A DNA stretch of 43,527 bases from Bremia lactucae (taxonomy: Eukaryota > Oomycota > Peronosporomycetes > Peronosporales > Peronosporaceae): assembly GCF_004359215.1 (NCBI RefSeq), contig NC_090619.1:937817-981343 (forward strand). Reading direction: 5' to 3'. Positions 31,628 to 41,500 of the stretch are shown here, piece by piece. Below the pieces are notes generated by a model that saw nothing but the letters and a program-made list of their open reading frames with translations, ran no database searches and was not told the origin of the DNA. The position numbers and the translations under genes were made by a program. The stretch's first letter is position 1. Each line of letters begins with the position of its first letter.

Positions 31628-32415
31628 AACCAGCAGTCGCTGACGGACCCTTCGCTTGCATTAAATGCGACGTTGGAGTGGTCGTGTCCTCCTTCTCTAG
31701 TTTCCCTTGGTCCACGACTTGCTCGGCAATCCCTAGCATAGTGGCCAACCTTGCCACAGTTAAAACATGCTCCTGGAGGTTTCTTAGCACACCGTTCGTG
31801 CTGCTTCTTGAGGTGCTGCTTGCCGTTTCTCTTACTTGTGTAAAGAGCCGTTGCTGCTTCTACACGTGCCGTGTCCTTGTGCCGCACTTCCTCAGCAATC
31901 AACTTGCTCACGAGGTCGCTGAAATTAAAACTTGACACCGACATGCGAAACGCTTGCACTAAGCTCTCGTAGCTTGCAGGCAGACTCCTCAGCATCACCG
32001 CACATACGTCCTCTTCACTTGGCCCGCAGTCGGCGGTATTCATCTTCATGACTAGGTCTTCAAGCTCTGTCACGTGACCACTGATGCTTGAAGCTGTGTA
32101 CTTAAACGACGCAAACTTCTCCTTAAGCCAAAGTCGATTCGCCATGTCTTGTGTGCGATGAAACTTCGCCAGCCTTCCCCACGCCTCTTTCGCCGTCGTC
32201 GCGTCGATAATGTGCATCAACTGCGCGTCACTCAGATTCAGCGCAATTGCAGCGTGCGCTTGCTGCTCCTTTACAGCATTCGGAGCGTCTACACCAGAGA
32301 CAGCCCCCCACAACCCCTTCGACATGAGGTACATCTTCATCTTGTAGCTCCATAGCACGTAGTTTGAGCCGTCAAAAGGCTCAATCTTGAAACCGGAGTC
32401 GTTGCTTGGGCTCAT
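31522..32415 (-). CDS. Copia gag
   Basis: 297 codons from ATG 32415, 5 nt from the LTR. N-terminal FDGSNYVLWSYKMKMYLMSK is the gag-polypeptide (UBN2/DUF4219) signature; AWGRLAKFHRTQDMANRLWL follows; the zinc knuckle CFNCGKVGHYARDC (CX2CX4HX4C) is at about residues 217-230. Near 31630 the frame runs into protease DNA out of phase (WLWTVAHLH against MDSGASAHM), so gag and pol are separated by a -1 step. Copia elements normally have one gag-pol frame; here either one base was lost or expression needs frameshifting. No obvious slippery heptamer is seen. Confidence 0.8.
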   Translation of the reverse strand: MSPSNDSGFKIEPFDGSNYVLWSYKMKMYLMSKGLWGAVSGVDAPNAVKEQQAHAAIALNLSDAQLMHIIDATTAKEAWGRLAKFHRTQDMANRLWLKEKFASFKYTASSISGHVTELEDLVMKMNTADCGPSEEDVCAVMLRSLPASYESLVQAFRMSVSSFNFSDLVSKLIAEEVRHKDTARVEAATALYTSKRNGKQHLKKQHERCAKKPPGACFNCGKVGHYARDCRASRGPRETREGGHDHSNVAFNASEGSVSDCWLWTVAHLHTCARTGKLLWSMRKCARRAVYQARRVM

Positions 32416-32419
32416 AACC
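32404..32419 (-). promoter_or_regulatory. Copia PBS: half-tRNA (initiator Met anticodon arm)
   Basis: Plus strand GCTTGGGCTCATAACC, directly abutting the LTR. It reads as the anticodon arm of initiator tRNA-Met: GGG stem, CU-CAU-AA loop with anticodon CAU, CC stem. Drosophila copia and yeast Ty5 prime from an initiator tRNA-Met cut in the anticodon loop. The complement of CAU is the gag ATG, so PBS and start codon overlap. Confidence 0.7.
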
Positions 32420-33112
32420 TGTTGATTTACGTTAGCGCTATGAGCTTGAAGATGGGCTTACGGTCGAGATTGCAAACCGGAAAGTAAGTTATATTTTGAG
32501 TTAATCTTAATCTTACCGTTAACTTTATCCTACCGTTAGCTTTATCCTACCGTTAATTCTTTCCTATCGTTCGCTGCGCCCCCTTTCCCAGATATGTGGA
32601 CTATTACGGGGTCGGGGCGACTGTGATTGTTAAGCAGCCTCCTATCTGGGCAGTGCCTGGGTGGGTGACGGGTCTAACATGAACGGAAACCTCGGCTAGT
32701 ACCACTCCTGGGTCCGGTGCCGGGAAGTGTAATGGACGACCCGGAAGCTGTGTAGGGAGCCGCTACGTCGTGTCGCATAGCGTGACACGATAGGGAAACT
32801 GCCTTGTCTCGGACCCGGACCCGAAAAGTCCCAAAGTTACTGTGGGCACAACCACCCCCCCGGGGGCGGCTGGAACTTGAAAATTCCCAGATATGTGGAC
32901 TACCATAAAATGGGGGACGTCACTGTCTGGCGGTACAGTGCTGGTGAACCCCAAAAACCAGTTCCCGAAGGGTTTACTTTTTGTCGTTACCGGGTATCGA
33001 ACCGGTGACCAGTGGGTCGCACCGCCATGCCTTACCCGACTGAGCCACAACACACGATATTCATACTCAACTTCTCTGTATTATTCTTGTCATTCGATCT
33101 CGTATACACGCA
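32420..33112 (-). repeat. Copia 5' LTR, split by an insertion and cut by a gap
   Basis: Matches 26978-27418 from TGTTGATTTACG to GTATACACGCA, about 46 bp short of its end at the N gap. It is interrupted by 280 bp at 32604-32883 with a 19-bp target duplication. A tRNA-like block lies at 32983-33049. Confidence 0.85.
32604..32883 (+). mobile_element. Probable 5S rRNA-derived SINE
   Basis: 280 bp absent from the other LTR and flanked by identical TTCCCAGATATGTGGACTA (32585-32603 and 32884-32902). A long target duplication and an A-rich 3' end (CTTGAAAA) point to LINE-type integration. 32629-32669 reads GTTAAGCAGCC ... CTGGGCAGTGCCTGGGTGGG TGAC-like, resembling 5S rRNA from box A (AGTTAAGC) through box C (GGATGGGTGAC) with spacing 41 against 42 nt in typical 5S genes (from general knowledge). 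The 5' part of 5S is missing. No tRNA-type A/B box pair seen. Confidence 0.6.
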
Positions 33113-33212
33113 NNNNNNNNNNNNNNNNNNNNNNNNNNNNNNNNNNNNNNNNNNNNNNNNNNNNNNNNNNNNNNNNNNNNNNNNNNNNNNNNNNNNNNNN
33201 NNNNNNNNNNNN
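33113..33212. other. Assembly gap (100 N)
   Basis: Exactly 100 N inside the copia 5' LTR; hides the LTR end and its target site. Confidence 0.95.
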
Positions 33213-33294
33213 GCAGCTACTAAGGGCGGGCACATCAATACGTAGGGTATCGATCGGTTCCCAATAGTTGAAACTCTTCGATTATTTTTTTTCA

Positions 33295-33780
33295 TTGGAC
33301 GAGAATTTGATACCTTTGCCTCACGGAGCGGTGGACAAGCAACCTTCCAACAAGAATGCGTTGATTCTCACCCGCATCCATCAGTACACGCGGCGCCCGA
33401 TAGGAGTGGCGATCTCGCCCACCTCCTCGCGGCTGCCTTACCTTCGTCCGTTCAGTCACAGGCGTTAAGCGCTGCTGAACGACGTATTGCGGATCTCGAG
33501 GGTCAATTGTCGCGACTGACCTCGGATCTTCATGATGTCCCAGCGAAGGCTTGTCAGGGATATGAACGCCTGAAGACTCGCTTGGACCATTTTAAGAGGA
33601 TAACGCTGAGGAATCCGCGTTACTCGCGTGATGTCCATCGCTCTTCGAGTCCTGTTCGTGATGCGAGGAGTCAGTCAGCTGATAGTTTTTAGCCTTCTCC
33701 GTCCCCCTCACCCGAACGACGCTCGACTCACAGTCGGCGTCACCATTGGTCTCTTTAGACGATTGGGGGTATGCGACCTC
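33295..33780 (+). pseudogene. C-terminal part of a gypsy accessory-like ORF
   Basis: The plus strand encodes LAHLLAAALPSSVQSQALSA, AERRIADLEGQLSRLTSDLH and YERLKTRLDHFKR (coiled coil), then an Arg/Ser-rich tail SRDVHRSSSPVRDARSQSAD and, after a stop, SPSPERRSTHSRR. Composition and order resemble the C-terminal half of the ORF in B. It may be the continuation of the ORF at 25649-26110, separated by the gypsy and copia DNA. Confidence 0.45.
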
Positions 33781-34293
33781 ATTTATGTAACGGGGCACTA
33801 CTGACTTTTATTGCTTCAGTACAAGTCCCCTTCGCACTGCCTCAGTGCGAGTGGTGCCTCACGCCACGTCAAGTACACTAGGACGTGAAGAGGAAGACTC
33901 TCTTAAAAACCTTGCTTTAAAGAGGGTTAAATGAAAACTGTATCAATATAATTAAGTATATCTTCTTTCTATCTGTTAATGCTAACTTAATTATAAACTA
34001 ATACTAAACATGCAATTGAAATCTTATCTTATCTGTCTCTCTCTTTTGTTTACATCTACAGCTGATTGTCTGCGGATAAATAGATATACAGTAGAACCCC
34101 TTTAAAGTAATACGCTCTAAAGTAATAATACGTCCTAAGTAATAAAATTTCGTGGTCCCGAGTTGGGACTTAAGGTTAAAGTAATATTTTGCCAAAGTAA
34201 TAAAGTAATATTTTTTAAAGTCCCACTATTAGTAGACACATACCCCAAAAGTAATATATTAAGTTGTATCTAAAAAAAAAATTTTTCAAATAA

Positions 34294-36007
34294 CTATACT
34301 TCTTTTGCCGCTTTTGAGAGAAATCGATGGAGAGTGACTTGCTTCTTTCCAGTAATCTGTATCCTTTCAAAATCGTCCAATACTTCATTCAGTTTCCTGT
34401 GAGTCGTGGAAGTATCACACTCCCTCTGCATGAAGTACAGTTTACACAACCTTATTGCACCAAGGACGTCCTTGGCTTTCACGGGGGCTGGCACTTCGCT
34501 ATCATCCGCATCGGGAATCCCTCCTTCCACTTCTACAGGCAAAGACAATCCATGTTCTTCCATTGTTACTGCCACAATGTCTTCTACGTCAGGACTATAG
34601 GCGACCTCTCTCTCCAAGGGGTTGTTGAGGATGGCGTTGATGTCCATTGGATTGCGGTACAGTTGATCATTCTGTAACATCAGGTCATCTGCAACATTTG
34701 CGGGGGGTTCGGTCGCCCTAGCAGGAACTTGGATGTTCAAGCTTGATGTCCGAATTTTGCAGTGATTAAAACAGTTACGAATAGTTTCCTTGGTCACCAT
34801 ATTCCAGGCCTCCACAGCCCACACCATCGCCTTCAAAACATCCATTTTTTTATGCGCTTCCACATTGTCAAGTGTTTCATCCAGCTCCAATGCTCTTAGC
34901 AAGTTGCGATTGAAAATTTTCCTGTAAAAGGCCTTCAAAGTTCGAATAATGCCTGCATCACAAGGCTGAATTCGGGAAGTTGTGTTGGGCGGCAGGTAAA
35001 GGATTTTAACATTGGCCAGCTCCGGCAAGCTGTCAATTGGAACATGAGCAGGACAATTGTCCATAATCAGCAGCACCTGTCTTCTCCCCATCCTCCGATT
35101 AAACCATTGTAGCCATTCCAAAAACAATACACTGTTCATCCAAGCCTTCGGGTTTGCCCTGTAGTGGCAGCCAAGGTTCTGACGATTGATATTTTTGAGA
35201 CAACGGGGATTCAAGTATTTCCCAATCACCCAAAGTGGGACACGATCTGAGCCATCTCCGTTGGCACAAACAACAGAAGTTAGCCGTTCCTTGTGCTGCT
35301 TGCGGCCCTCCAGTTGCTTCGTTGCAAGTGAACGATCAGCCTAAAGTGAGGAGGCAATAAATTTTATTATTTGAAGTTGCTTCCAAAGTGATTTCAACTG
35401 GCCCCGACATACCTGAAGTCGGTAAAACAAACCCGTTTCATCCATTGTAGATATCCTTCCATTCATACTGATCCAAAACTTCTCGAATTGCGGGTAAGGA
35501 TTGCTCGAGTATCTCCATGTTAACCGAACCGCTCTCTCCATGTCTCACTCGCTCTTTGATTCTATATCGAGCTTTGAACCTGTTCAACCAGCCATTGGAG
35601 AATTGAAACGTATTTGTGTCTTGATCGGGGTACAGTCTCTCCAAAAAAATCCTCCCCTTTTCTTTATAAAGTTCACCCGAGAGATCCATGACATCTTCGT
35701 AAGTTCGCACAAATTTGTAAAGTGCCTCTTCCATGAGAGGGTATTCTACAGTCTTCTGACGCTTCGCATCCATACTAATTTTTGCTCCGTCTCCTGCACC
35801 AGCTTTTTCACCTTGGGAGATCCAGTGCTCCTGATGCTTGAGAATCTTGGAAATCGCAGCTTGACTGACAGTCATGCCAAATTTCTCTACCACCCATTGT
35901 GCAATATCCTTCTGTGTTCCACTGGTATCACGCTTCCTTTTACTGATAGCTATGCGGATTTCATTAGTGATAGGAGCATGAGCAACCTTCAGGTGTGCTT
36001 TCGCCAT
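34294..36007 (-). pseudogene. pogo/Tigger transposase with intron and one frameshift
   Basis: Exon part 1 (36007 to about 35446) encodes a CENP-B type DNA-binding region: KRDTSGTQKDIAQWVVEKFG and VSQAAISKILKHQ (psq-like HTH), then FLERLYPDQDTNTFQFSNGW and LNRFKARYRIKERVRHGESG (second, Tc5-type HTH). A shift at about 35445 (AATGGATGAA where AAT-ATG-GAT would be in frame) ends the frame just before MDETGLFYRLQ. After a 72-bp intron the frame continues through VICGKYL-type sequence to the DDE_1 endonuclease: LIMDNCPAHV and RIQPCDAGIIRTLKAFYRK, with 33 residues between the last two Asp. The C-terminal part ends at 34294. All three catalytic Asp codons are present; only the 2-bp loss disables it. 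Confidence 0.85.
35341..35412 (-). other. Intron in the transposase gene
   Basis: 72 bp, GTATGT ... CTTTAG on the minus strand. Removing it joins CGACTTCAG to GCTGATCGTTCA in phase 0 and restores the usual FYRLQ-DRSLATKQ motif of Tigger transposases. Confidence 0.75.
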
Positions 36008-36416
36008 TTTTTGTGTTAAGTTTGCAGTTCTTGCTTAGACGTTTAGATTTGCCGTTCCCGTTCTGTACTTCTTATAAATATTTTAGTTTAGTTAAAGTGT
36101 CAAAGTTGAAGCTTCACGTCGAGGGTTAGGGTTAGGTATAATGCGTCAGCTGCACATTGAGCTTTCTAAACGAAAATTTTCTGGAGAGAAGAGGTTGGCA
36201 TCTAAAGTAATAAAACGCATAAAGTAATATTACTTCTCGGTCCTAAGAGTATTACTTTAGAGGGGTTCTACTGTAATGGCCTATACCTATTTGTGAATAA
36301 GATTTCTGAACATTACTATATAAAGTAATATCCTCCAACCATTATCTACCTTTTAGATAATAAATTAATTAACAACCTTCAAGTGTTAATCTCATGTAAC
36401 GATACACCCCGTTACA

Positions 36417-38560
36417 GTCGTGAATGCGATGGCAACGTGAGTCACTAATCTCATAACGCTCCTCGAAGTGACCTGTGCGGAACGAGCAGTGTTTTATTGC
36501 GAATGCATGTCGAATTACTATGGTCCGTCGTCTACAGTCTCTAGCTCTGGTTTGCCGAAGTGCCGTACTTGATTGCGGAGAAATTTCCATCGTACCGAGA
36601 CTGAACTCGAAATACTCAAGCATCATGACCGATTCGTCCCCGAGACCACCAAAGTACGCCAAGTATTCCACTCGCTAAAGCAAGAGTAGCTTGCAAAGAG
36701 TTCAAAGATCGAAACACTCGGCTGATGGATCGTACACAGCACGGTACGTCCCGTACGGACAATCGATTAAACGCCACACATGACAACTAACGCCGACCCT
36801 CCGTCTAAGCCACTCACTGGTTTGTCTAAGGAAAAAGTACTCGGATTCGCGACGACTTTCACGTCAATCGTCACGCGCTTCTTCTGTTCAACCGAGAGAC
36901 TCCCGACCAACAGGCCCGACATGGGAAAGAACGCGGACGAAGAGGAGAAATATATAATACACGACACAAACGGCAAGAAAGAGACAGCGAAATATTCAAT
37001 AGAACGGCATATTGGTACGAAATGCCTTGAAACGCTTTGTATTTGTTTTAATTACAATAATTCTGTTTCTAAGTATTTTCTTCCTGTTCTTTAGAAGCTC
37101 GCTTTCTACACGACGACTCTTCTCTATAGCGCGGTGCTTAGCAACGCGACCTTTCAGGCACCCATCGCACTGTTTGTGTAAAAAAGCAGTTACTAATGGA
37201 TCAAAATGCAAGCTCTTGGTGCTCCATGAAAACTGTATAGGTTGCAAATGTTTACGAGCTTGGAAGCAGTGTTATATAGGGTGCATACATCAGAAGAATG
37301 TGTTAAAGTTCGCCATGGAGTGCTGAGCCAATAATAAAGACCTCATCCGTAAGAGTTGTGTGCACGACGGTTTGGACAGTAACTGGCATTGACATGTACA
37401 CGCCAAGCCCAACCAGACATGACGCAGTCATACAAATGCAAAGGTGGGGCAAACTGCGAAATACGCAAGCTTCATTTGCTTTAGACTTCTGCCAAGAGCA
37501 ACAATTATCACCACCACAAGCCGAAATATATAGAACAATTATAAATTTTCACTGCACCATCCCGCACCGCTTGTATGTGTACTGAGACGTGTCAACAAAT
37601 CCAAGTCGTTTTGCTGGAAGCCTTAAAATTGAATGAAATAGAGCATCAAGTAGAAGTTTGCCGGCATAAAAATGAAAATGCCAGATTTAGAAGATAATTC
37701 AGGTAGAAAATCGAGAAGGCCAGCTTGCGCATGCACGAGTGGTTACTTTCCGAGAAATCCCAATTCGAGATGCTGAAAAGCTTGGCACAAAATGCGCCGT
37801 TGATTCAGCGCTTGCGCTGTGAAATCAACGCAATAAGGTCTTGTGGAACATCAGTTCGAGCCGCAGCATCCTTTCCATAATGAAACGTCCACTTGCAGTT
37901 CTTCCGTGCCACAACTTCGAATATCAAAATTCTGTATTCTGCAAGGTACATGTTCCCAACGAATGGCCTGAAAACGCCCAGTTCGGTGTGAAGCGTCTTG
38001 AAGTTCGCTTAGTAAAGTTCCAGGAATGGCTTCAAATAGGTAGACCGAAAAAGCACCAGGAAGTACGCTGATGAAACCGAAACAACTTCCATTGATTTTC
38101 CAAGGATATTGGAAAGTTTTACATAAAATTCTGCGCAGAAATGATCCAACTGCCTACCGCAGTTTGTCCGCAAGCTCCTCCAATCTAATGGTTGCGCTCA
38201 AATTCTAAGAGCAGCTGATAAATTGCTGACTTGTTAAGCATAGTGCCAACGTCCACCACTGCTGTGAACTTCGGTTGACTCCGTTCCGCAAATGCATGAA
38301 GAACTAGTGGTTCGAGTCAAGTTTACTGCCCCTACTATCCTTCAAAGCAAAAATCGATTCGATACGGTTTAAGTACTTTCCTTTCGCAGAAAGCTGCAGC
38401 GTGTACTCAAATAAGTACTGGGCACCAATGCTGGCACTATTGTTAGTAAGCAAATGCTTGTTGTACTGCTCGATGGCTTTCGGGTACGTAAGCATCTCAT
38501 CGTGTATTTGCTCGCGACCTTCAGCCACGATGACTTTGATTTGTGGGACACGGGGTGCAT
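36417..38560. other. Unrecognised region, no clear gene
   Basis: Only short open frames. On the plus strand 36780-37094 starts MTTNADPPSKPLTGLSKEKV. 37012-37326 has a hydrophobic N-terminal segment (VFVLITIILFLSIFFLFF) followed by a Cys-rich stretch (CLCKK ... CKLL ... CIGCKC ... CYIGC), which might be a small secreted or membrane protein but overlaps the first. On the minus strand 38304-38528 has an uninterrupted EQIHDEMLTYPKAIEQYNKH. No family recognised and codon-level support is weak; it may be a decayed gene or transposon. Confidence 0.3.
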
Positions 38561-38574
38561 TTACGTTGTTATGC

Positions 38575-38924
38575 GTTCTGATTGGCTAGAAGTCGGGGGG
38601 GGGGGTAAGGGGGTGTTCATTTAGCAGTGGCATAGCTATAATAAGTTCCTACGTATTGATAGCTTCTTTTAATTAGCTTCTCTTAATCTAAAATTTGAAT
38701 TGCGACTCATTGCTCACTGCCCATTCTCGCGTCTAGCAGCGATTAGCGGGTTGTGACTCAAAGAAGACTTAGTTCAATCGATGAACAGACGTGTCGCATT
38801 GCCACTACAATATTACTGTGTATGGTACTATCGGCAATATTAAGAATAAATATATGACTTTATTTCTTTTTTCTAATTCCTGCTGTAGATGATGATATTT
38901 ATGTAACCGGCACAGATCGTTACA
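38575..38924 (-). repeat. Oligo-G repeat edge and inverted family-2 LTR fragment
   Basis: 38575-38630 repeats the ATTGGCT..AAGTC G-tract motif of 1310-1330. From about 38645 the sequence follows the inverted LTR at 9894-10335 (AAGTTCCTACGT, ATTGCTCACTGCCC..CGCGTCTA, GCGGGTT) and ends ATTTATGTAACCGGCACAGATCGTTACA at 38924, i.e. the LTR start in reverse. Confidence 0.5.
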
Positions 38925-39370
38925 CTTTTCTTCGAGCAGCAGAAATCGACACCTCTGTTGCCAATTTATTGGAACCCAGTCTTGTAAAATAAATCTGTCA
39001 CAACGATCCAAAGTAAGACATAAAACATGATATTGTTTTTTGTAAGCGAATTTGTCTCGTGCTTCCTGTACCATAACTGTTTGTGATCGCTACTCACAAC
39101 GACGAATTTGATGCATGAAAGAACATAGATATCAAATTTGTACATTATCCTCGAAAAAAATGCTTTTGCGTCAATAAATAGATGTACGGGTCTCCTTCAT
39201 CAATCACGATCAACAGTGGCACAAACAGCAGCCTTAAAAATTGTAAGGAAAGCGTGCGGAGATGCTGATTTTATTTCGCATATACTGTTGCACCGCGGTC
39301 CAGTCAGCGCTGGACGCGCGCAAAGAGAGAGACAGATAAGATTCTTACTACATGCTTTGTATTTGTGTTT
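38925..39370. other. Spacer with a truncated minus-strand frame
   Basis: On the minus strand 39074-38925 reads MVQEARDKFAYKKQYHVLCL ... QRCRFLLLEEK before running into the LTR fragment. It could be the remains of a gene cut by the LTR; no family recognised. Confidence 0.3.
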
Positions 39371-39441
39371 AGTTAAGTAAGTATTAGATAGATAGAAACA
39401 GAAAAACTTGATTGTATTAAATAAAGTTTACTTTTAATCCG
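39371..39441 (-). repeat. Inverted fragment of a family-1 LTR
   Basis: AGATAGATAGAAACAGAAAAACTTGATTG ... TTTACTTTTAATCC is the reverse complement of LTR positions 8481-8530. It lies about 370 bp downstream of the RPT3 stop codon. Confidence 0.55.
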
Positions 39442-39812
39442 GCTTCTACTTTGATTTTACAGCCTCTGTGGGAAGAATCGGAAATTAGTTCGATTTTCAG
39501 ATACCGTCATTTGCCTTATGATAAGCTATTAGCGAGCTTCATTCAACTCACGTCGAAATATGAAAATTGAATTCTTGATCAGGATTTTGTTGAATTAGCT
39601 TTTAAAGGACCGTGTCCGACAAATCGCTAGTTTTAATCTCATTTAACTTGGTAAATTATATAAGGGAAAAAGTGCTGGAGCTTGAATTAAGTAACAACAT
39701 AAGAGCTGATATTTCCAAGCTAAAAAGAAATTCGTTATTGCCACTTATAAATGCTATAGAAACCAAAGTAATCGCCCCAATAAGCTTCATAAACGTCGCA
39801 CAGCTAAATTAC

Positions 39813-41030
39813 CTAGTGATAGAATTCAAAAGTCGTTTCTGCTTGCTTGATAGCGTTCTTGTAACCCTTGTCAAAATCCTTCGGCAAGACTACGTATCGA
39901 TTTTTACGCACAGCTTGCAGTCCAGCCTCTTGGCAAATTGACGCAATATCAGCTGAGCTAATTTTTTCAGGACGATTAATGTAATCCTCTAGATCCACTT
40001 CGTCACCAAGGTTCATCTTTGCTGTACAGGCTTGGTATATTAAACGCTTTTGCCGTCGATCAGGTAGCGGGAACTCGATTTTGCGGTCCAATCGCCCAGG
40101 ACGCAATAAAGCCGGGTCTAACGTGTCTGCGCGATTTGTTGCCATGATGACCTTGACATTCGTGGCTTGATCAAATCCGTCCATCTGGTTCAGCAATTCA
40201 AGCAAGATGCGCTGCACTTCTCGATCAGCTCCAGTCTGCGCGTCGAAACGCTTGGTGGCAATAGCGTCCACCTCATCAATAAAAACAATGGCTGGCGAAT
40301 TTTCCTTGGCCAGACGAAACACGTCACGCACCATGCGCGGGCCTTCTCCCAAATATTTTTGTACAAACTCAGAACCTACAACGCTGATGAAAGCAGCGGT
40401 GGTGGCAGTGGCCACGGCCTTGGCAAGCATCGTCTTACCAGTCCCTGGTGGTCCATACATGAGCACGCCACGAGGCGGATCCACACCAATCTGTTTGTAC
40501 AGGTCAAAATGAGTGAGCGGCAGCTCCACTGCCTCACGCACTTCTTGCTTCTGGATGTCCATGCCACCGATATCCGAGTACGACACATCGGGGCGCTCGG
40601 ACATTTGCATCATTTGAATGCTGGAGTCTGACTCGGGAGGCAGTACATCCACAACTGCATGTGAGTGGCGGTGAAGAGCCACAGATGAGTTGGGTTTAAG
40701 TCGCTCACGGTCCAACGTGCTAAGGATGCGCACGTAATAGTTGGATCCAGCCGTAGAGCCTACAATGCCATAGTTTGCATCCACCATTTCAAGAAATTGG
40801 CCAATCACTAGAGGTACTGACTGGATGCGCTTCACTTCCTCCTTTGCACGAATGAGCTCCCGCTTCAGATTCTTCATCTCGTCCTTGATATAGCCCTCCT
40901 GAATGTCTAAAAACTCAAGATGACGCTCTAAAGACTTAAATTTGGTATATAGATCCGTCTTGCTCTCGATAGTTACAGGTACCAGCGGCTCTTCGTCCGA
41001 AGGCAAGGGGGGTAGACCGATTTCCTCCAT
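39813..41030 (-). CDS. RPT3: 26S proteasome regulatory ATPase RPT3 (PSMC4, subunit 6B)
   Basis: Intact, intronless, 405 codons, ATG 41028-41030 to TAG 39813-39815. RPT3 is one of six AAA+ subunits of the 19S base ring that unfold ubiquitinated substrates and open the 20S gate, in cytosol and nucleus. Visible parts: N-terminal coiled coil (about residues 26-70), OB-like region (about 73-140), AAA module with Walker A GPPGTGKT (193-200), pore loop KYLG (225-228), Walker B IVFIDEVD (248-255), sensor Asn in ATNR (297-300), arginine fingers in RPGR (310-313). The C-terminus FYH fits the HbYX motif that docks into the 20S alpha ring. Slightly shorter than the human protein (418) at the N-terminus. 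The start Met is followed directly by the conserved [10 protein letters not shown]; the next Met is at residue 52, inside the coiled coil. No core promoter element was recognised upstream. Confidence 0.97.
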   Translation of the reverse strand: MEEIGLPPLPSDEEPLVPVTIESKTDLYTKFKSLERHLEFLDIQEGYIKDEMKNLKRELIRAKEEVKRIQSVPLVIGQFLEMVDANYGIVGSTAGSNYYVRILSTLDRERLKPNSSVALHRHSHAVVDVLPPESDSSIQMMQMSERPDVSYSDIGGMDIQKQEVREAVELPLTHFDLYKQIGVDPPRGVLMYGPPGTGKTMLAKAVATATTAAFISVVGSEFVQKYLGEGPRMVRDVFRLAKENSPAIVFIDEVDAIATKRFDAQTGADREVQRILLELLNQMDGFDQATNVKVIMATNRADTLDPALLRPGRLDRKIEFPLPDRRQKRLIYQACTAKMNLGDEVDLEDYINRPEKISSADIASICQEAGLQAVRKNRYVVLPKDFDKGYKNAIKQAETTFEFYH

Positions 41031-41498
41031 TAACTCTGTTCTTCTACCAAATTACGCAATTGTCGCTGTCTTTCACTTATACAAAGCAATATGCCTCTAT
41101 TTTATAATATAAAAGATCTATAACAAATTTCCACGGCTTAAACCGTCCTTTGAATATTTGGCATTCTTAGGAAGTTGCGATAAATCACAAATTATTATTT
41201 GACTTAATTGTAACGCCGTCGTTCCGACAGACGCGGACGCGGAGACTACCTGAATCGAATATTCAATGACCTCTAATTGGCACGTAACTTTTTGAAGTCA
41301 GTGGTGGAGGACATACACATTTGAACGGCAGTGGATCGTAAGTAATTTATCCATAAGATTAATTATCTCTTGCAAGGAAATAGCAAGAAATAATGAATCG
41401 TATGAACGACTTACTTAGGCAAGGAAACTGCAAACCTCTATAGTACTTGCCCTTGAGATTTGTTGAGTATTGCCCGACAGACACATTTCATTTGTATA
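41031..41498. other. Upstream region of RPT3
   Basis: AT-rich, no ORF or repeat recognised; should contain the RPT3 promoter. I did not find a convincing oomycete initiator (TCATTY-type) motif near the start codon. Confidence 0.4.
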
Positions 41499-41500
41499 TA

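Larger units (their letters stand above)
26978..33112 (-). mobile_element. Ty1/copia element, sense on minus strand, nested
   Basis: LTRs at 26978-27418 and 32420 into the gap at 33113, gag 31522-32415, pol 28482-31627 (protease, integrase, RT, RNase H in copia order), and a duplicated pol segment 27451-28480. The LTR ends are TGTTGA ... TCAACA. The two LTRs are roughly 97 percent identical by eye outside a 280-bp insertion, so the element is fairly young. Two frameshifts (gag/protease and inside RT) make it inactive as assembled. It is inserted in a gypsy RNase H region; the right flank is lost in the gap, so the target duplication cannot be read. Confidence 0.85.
34089..36273 (-). mobile_element. 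Tc1/mariner superfamily, pogo/Tigger-type DNA transposon
   Basis: 2185 bp with 24-bp terminal inverted repeats starting CAGTAGAACCCCTTTAAAGT, one mismatch, flanked by TA on both sides (34087-34088, 36274-36275). Comparison with the intact LTR at 42970-42990 shows a precise insertion in AAATAGA-TA-ATGG. Both ends carry several AAAGTAATA repeats next to the TIR. It encodes one transposase with a single frameshift. Confidence 0.9.
33786..36416 (-). repeat. Solo family-1 LTR carrying a pogo/Tigger element
   Basis: Starts TGTAACGGGGCACTACTG and ends GATACACCCCGTTACA; without the 2187-bp insertion it is 444 bp, close to the 450 bp of 42670-43119. Neither PBS and gag nor PPT and accessory ORF flank it, and the 5-bp flanks (ATTTA, GTCGT) differ, so it is a solo or rearranged LTR. 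Confidence 0.75.

Noticed and set aside
32629..32669. 5S rRNA gene
   Set aside because: Only the box A to box C part is similar, the 5' part is missing, and the block is inside a 280-bp insertion with target duplications.
33012..33295. Frames spanning the N gap
   Set aside because: They consist mostly of undetermined residues.
39612..39941. 109-codon plus-strand frame over the RPT3 3' end
   Set aside because: Its second half is antisense to conserved RPT3 codons; no similarity to a known protein, so probably chance.
40167..40631. Plus-strand frames opposite RPT3
   Set aside because: Shadows of the highly conserved AAA module.
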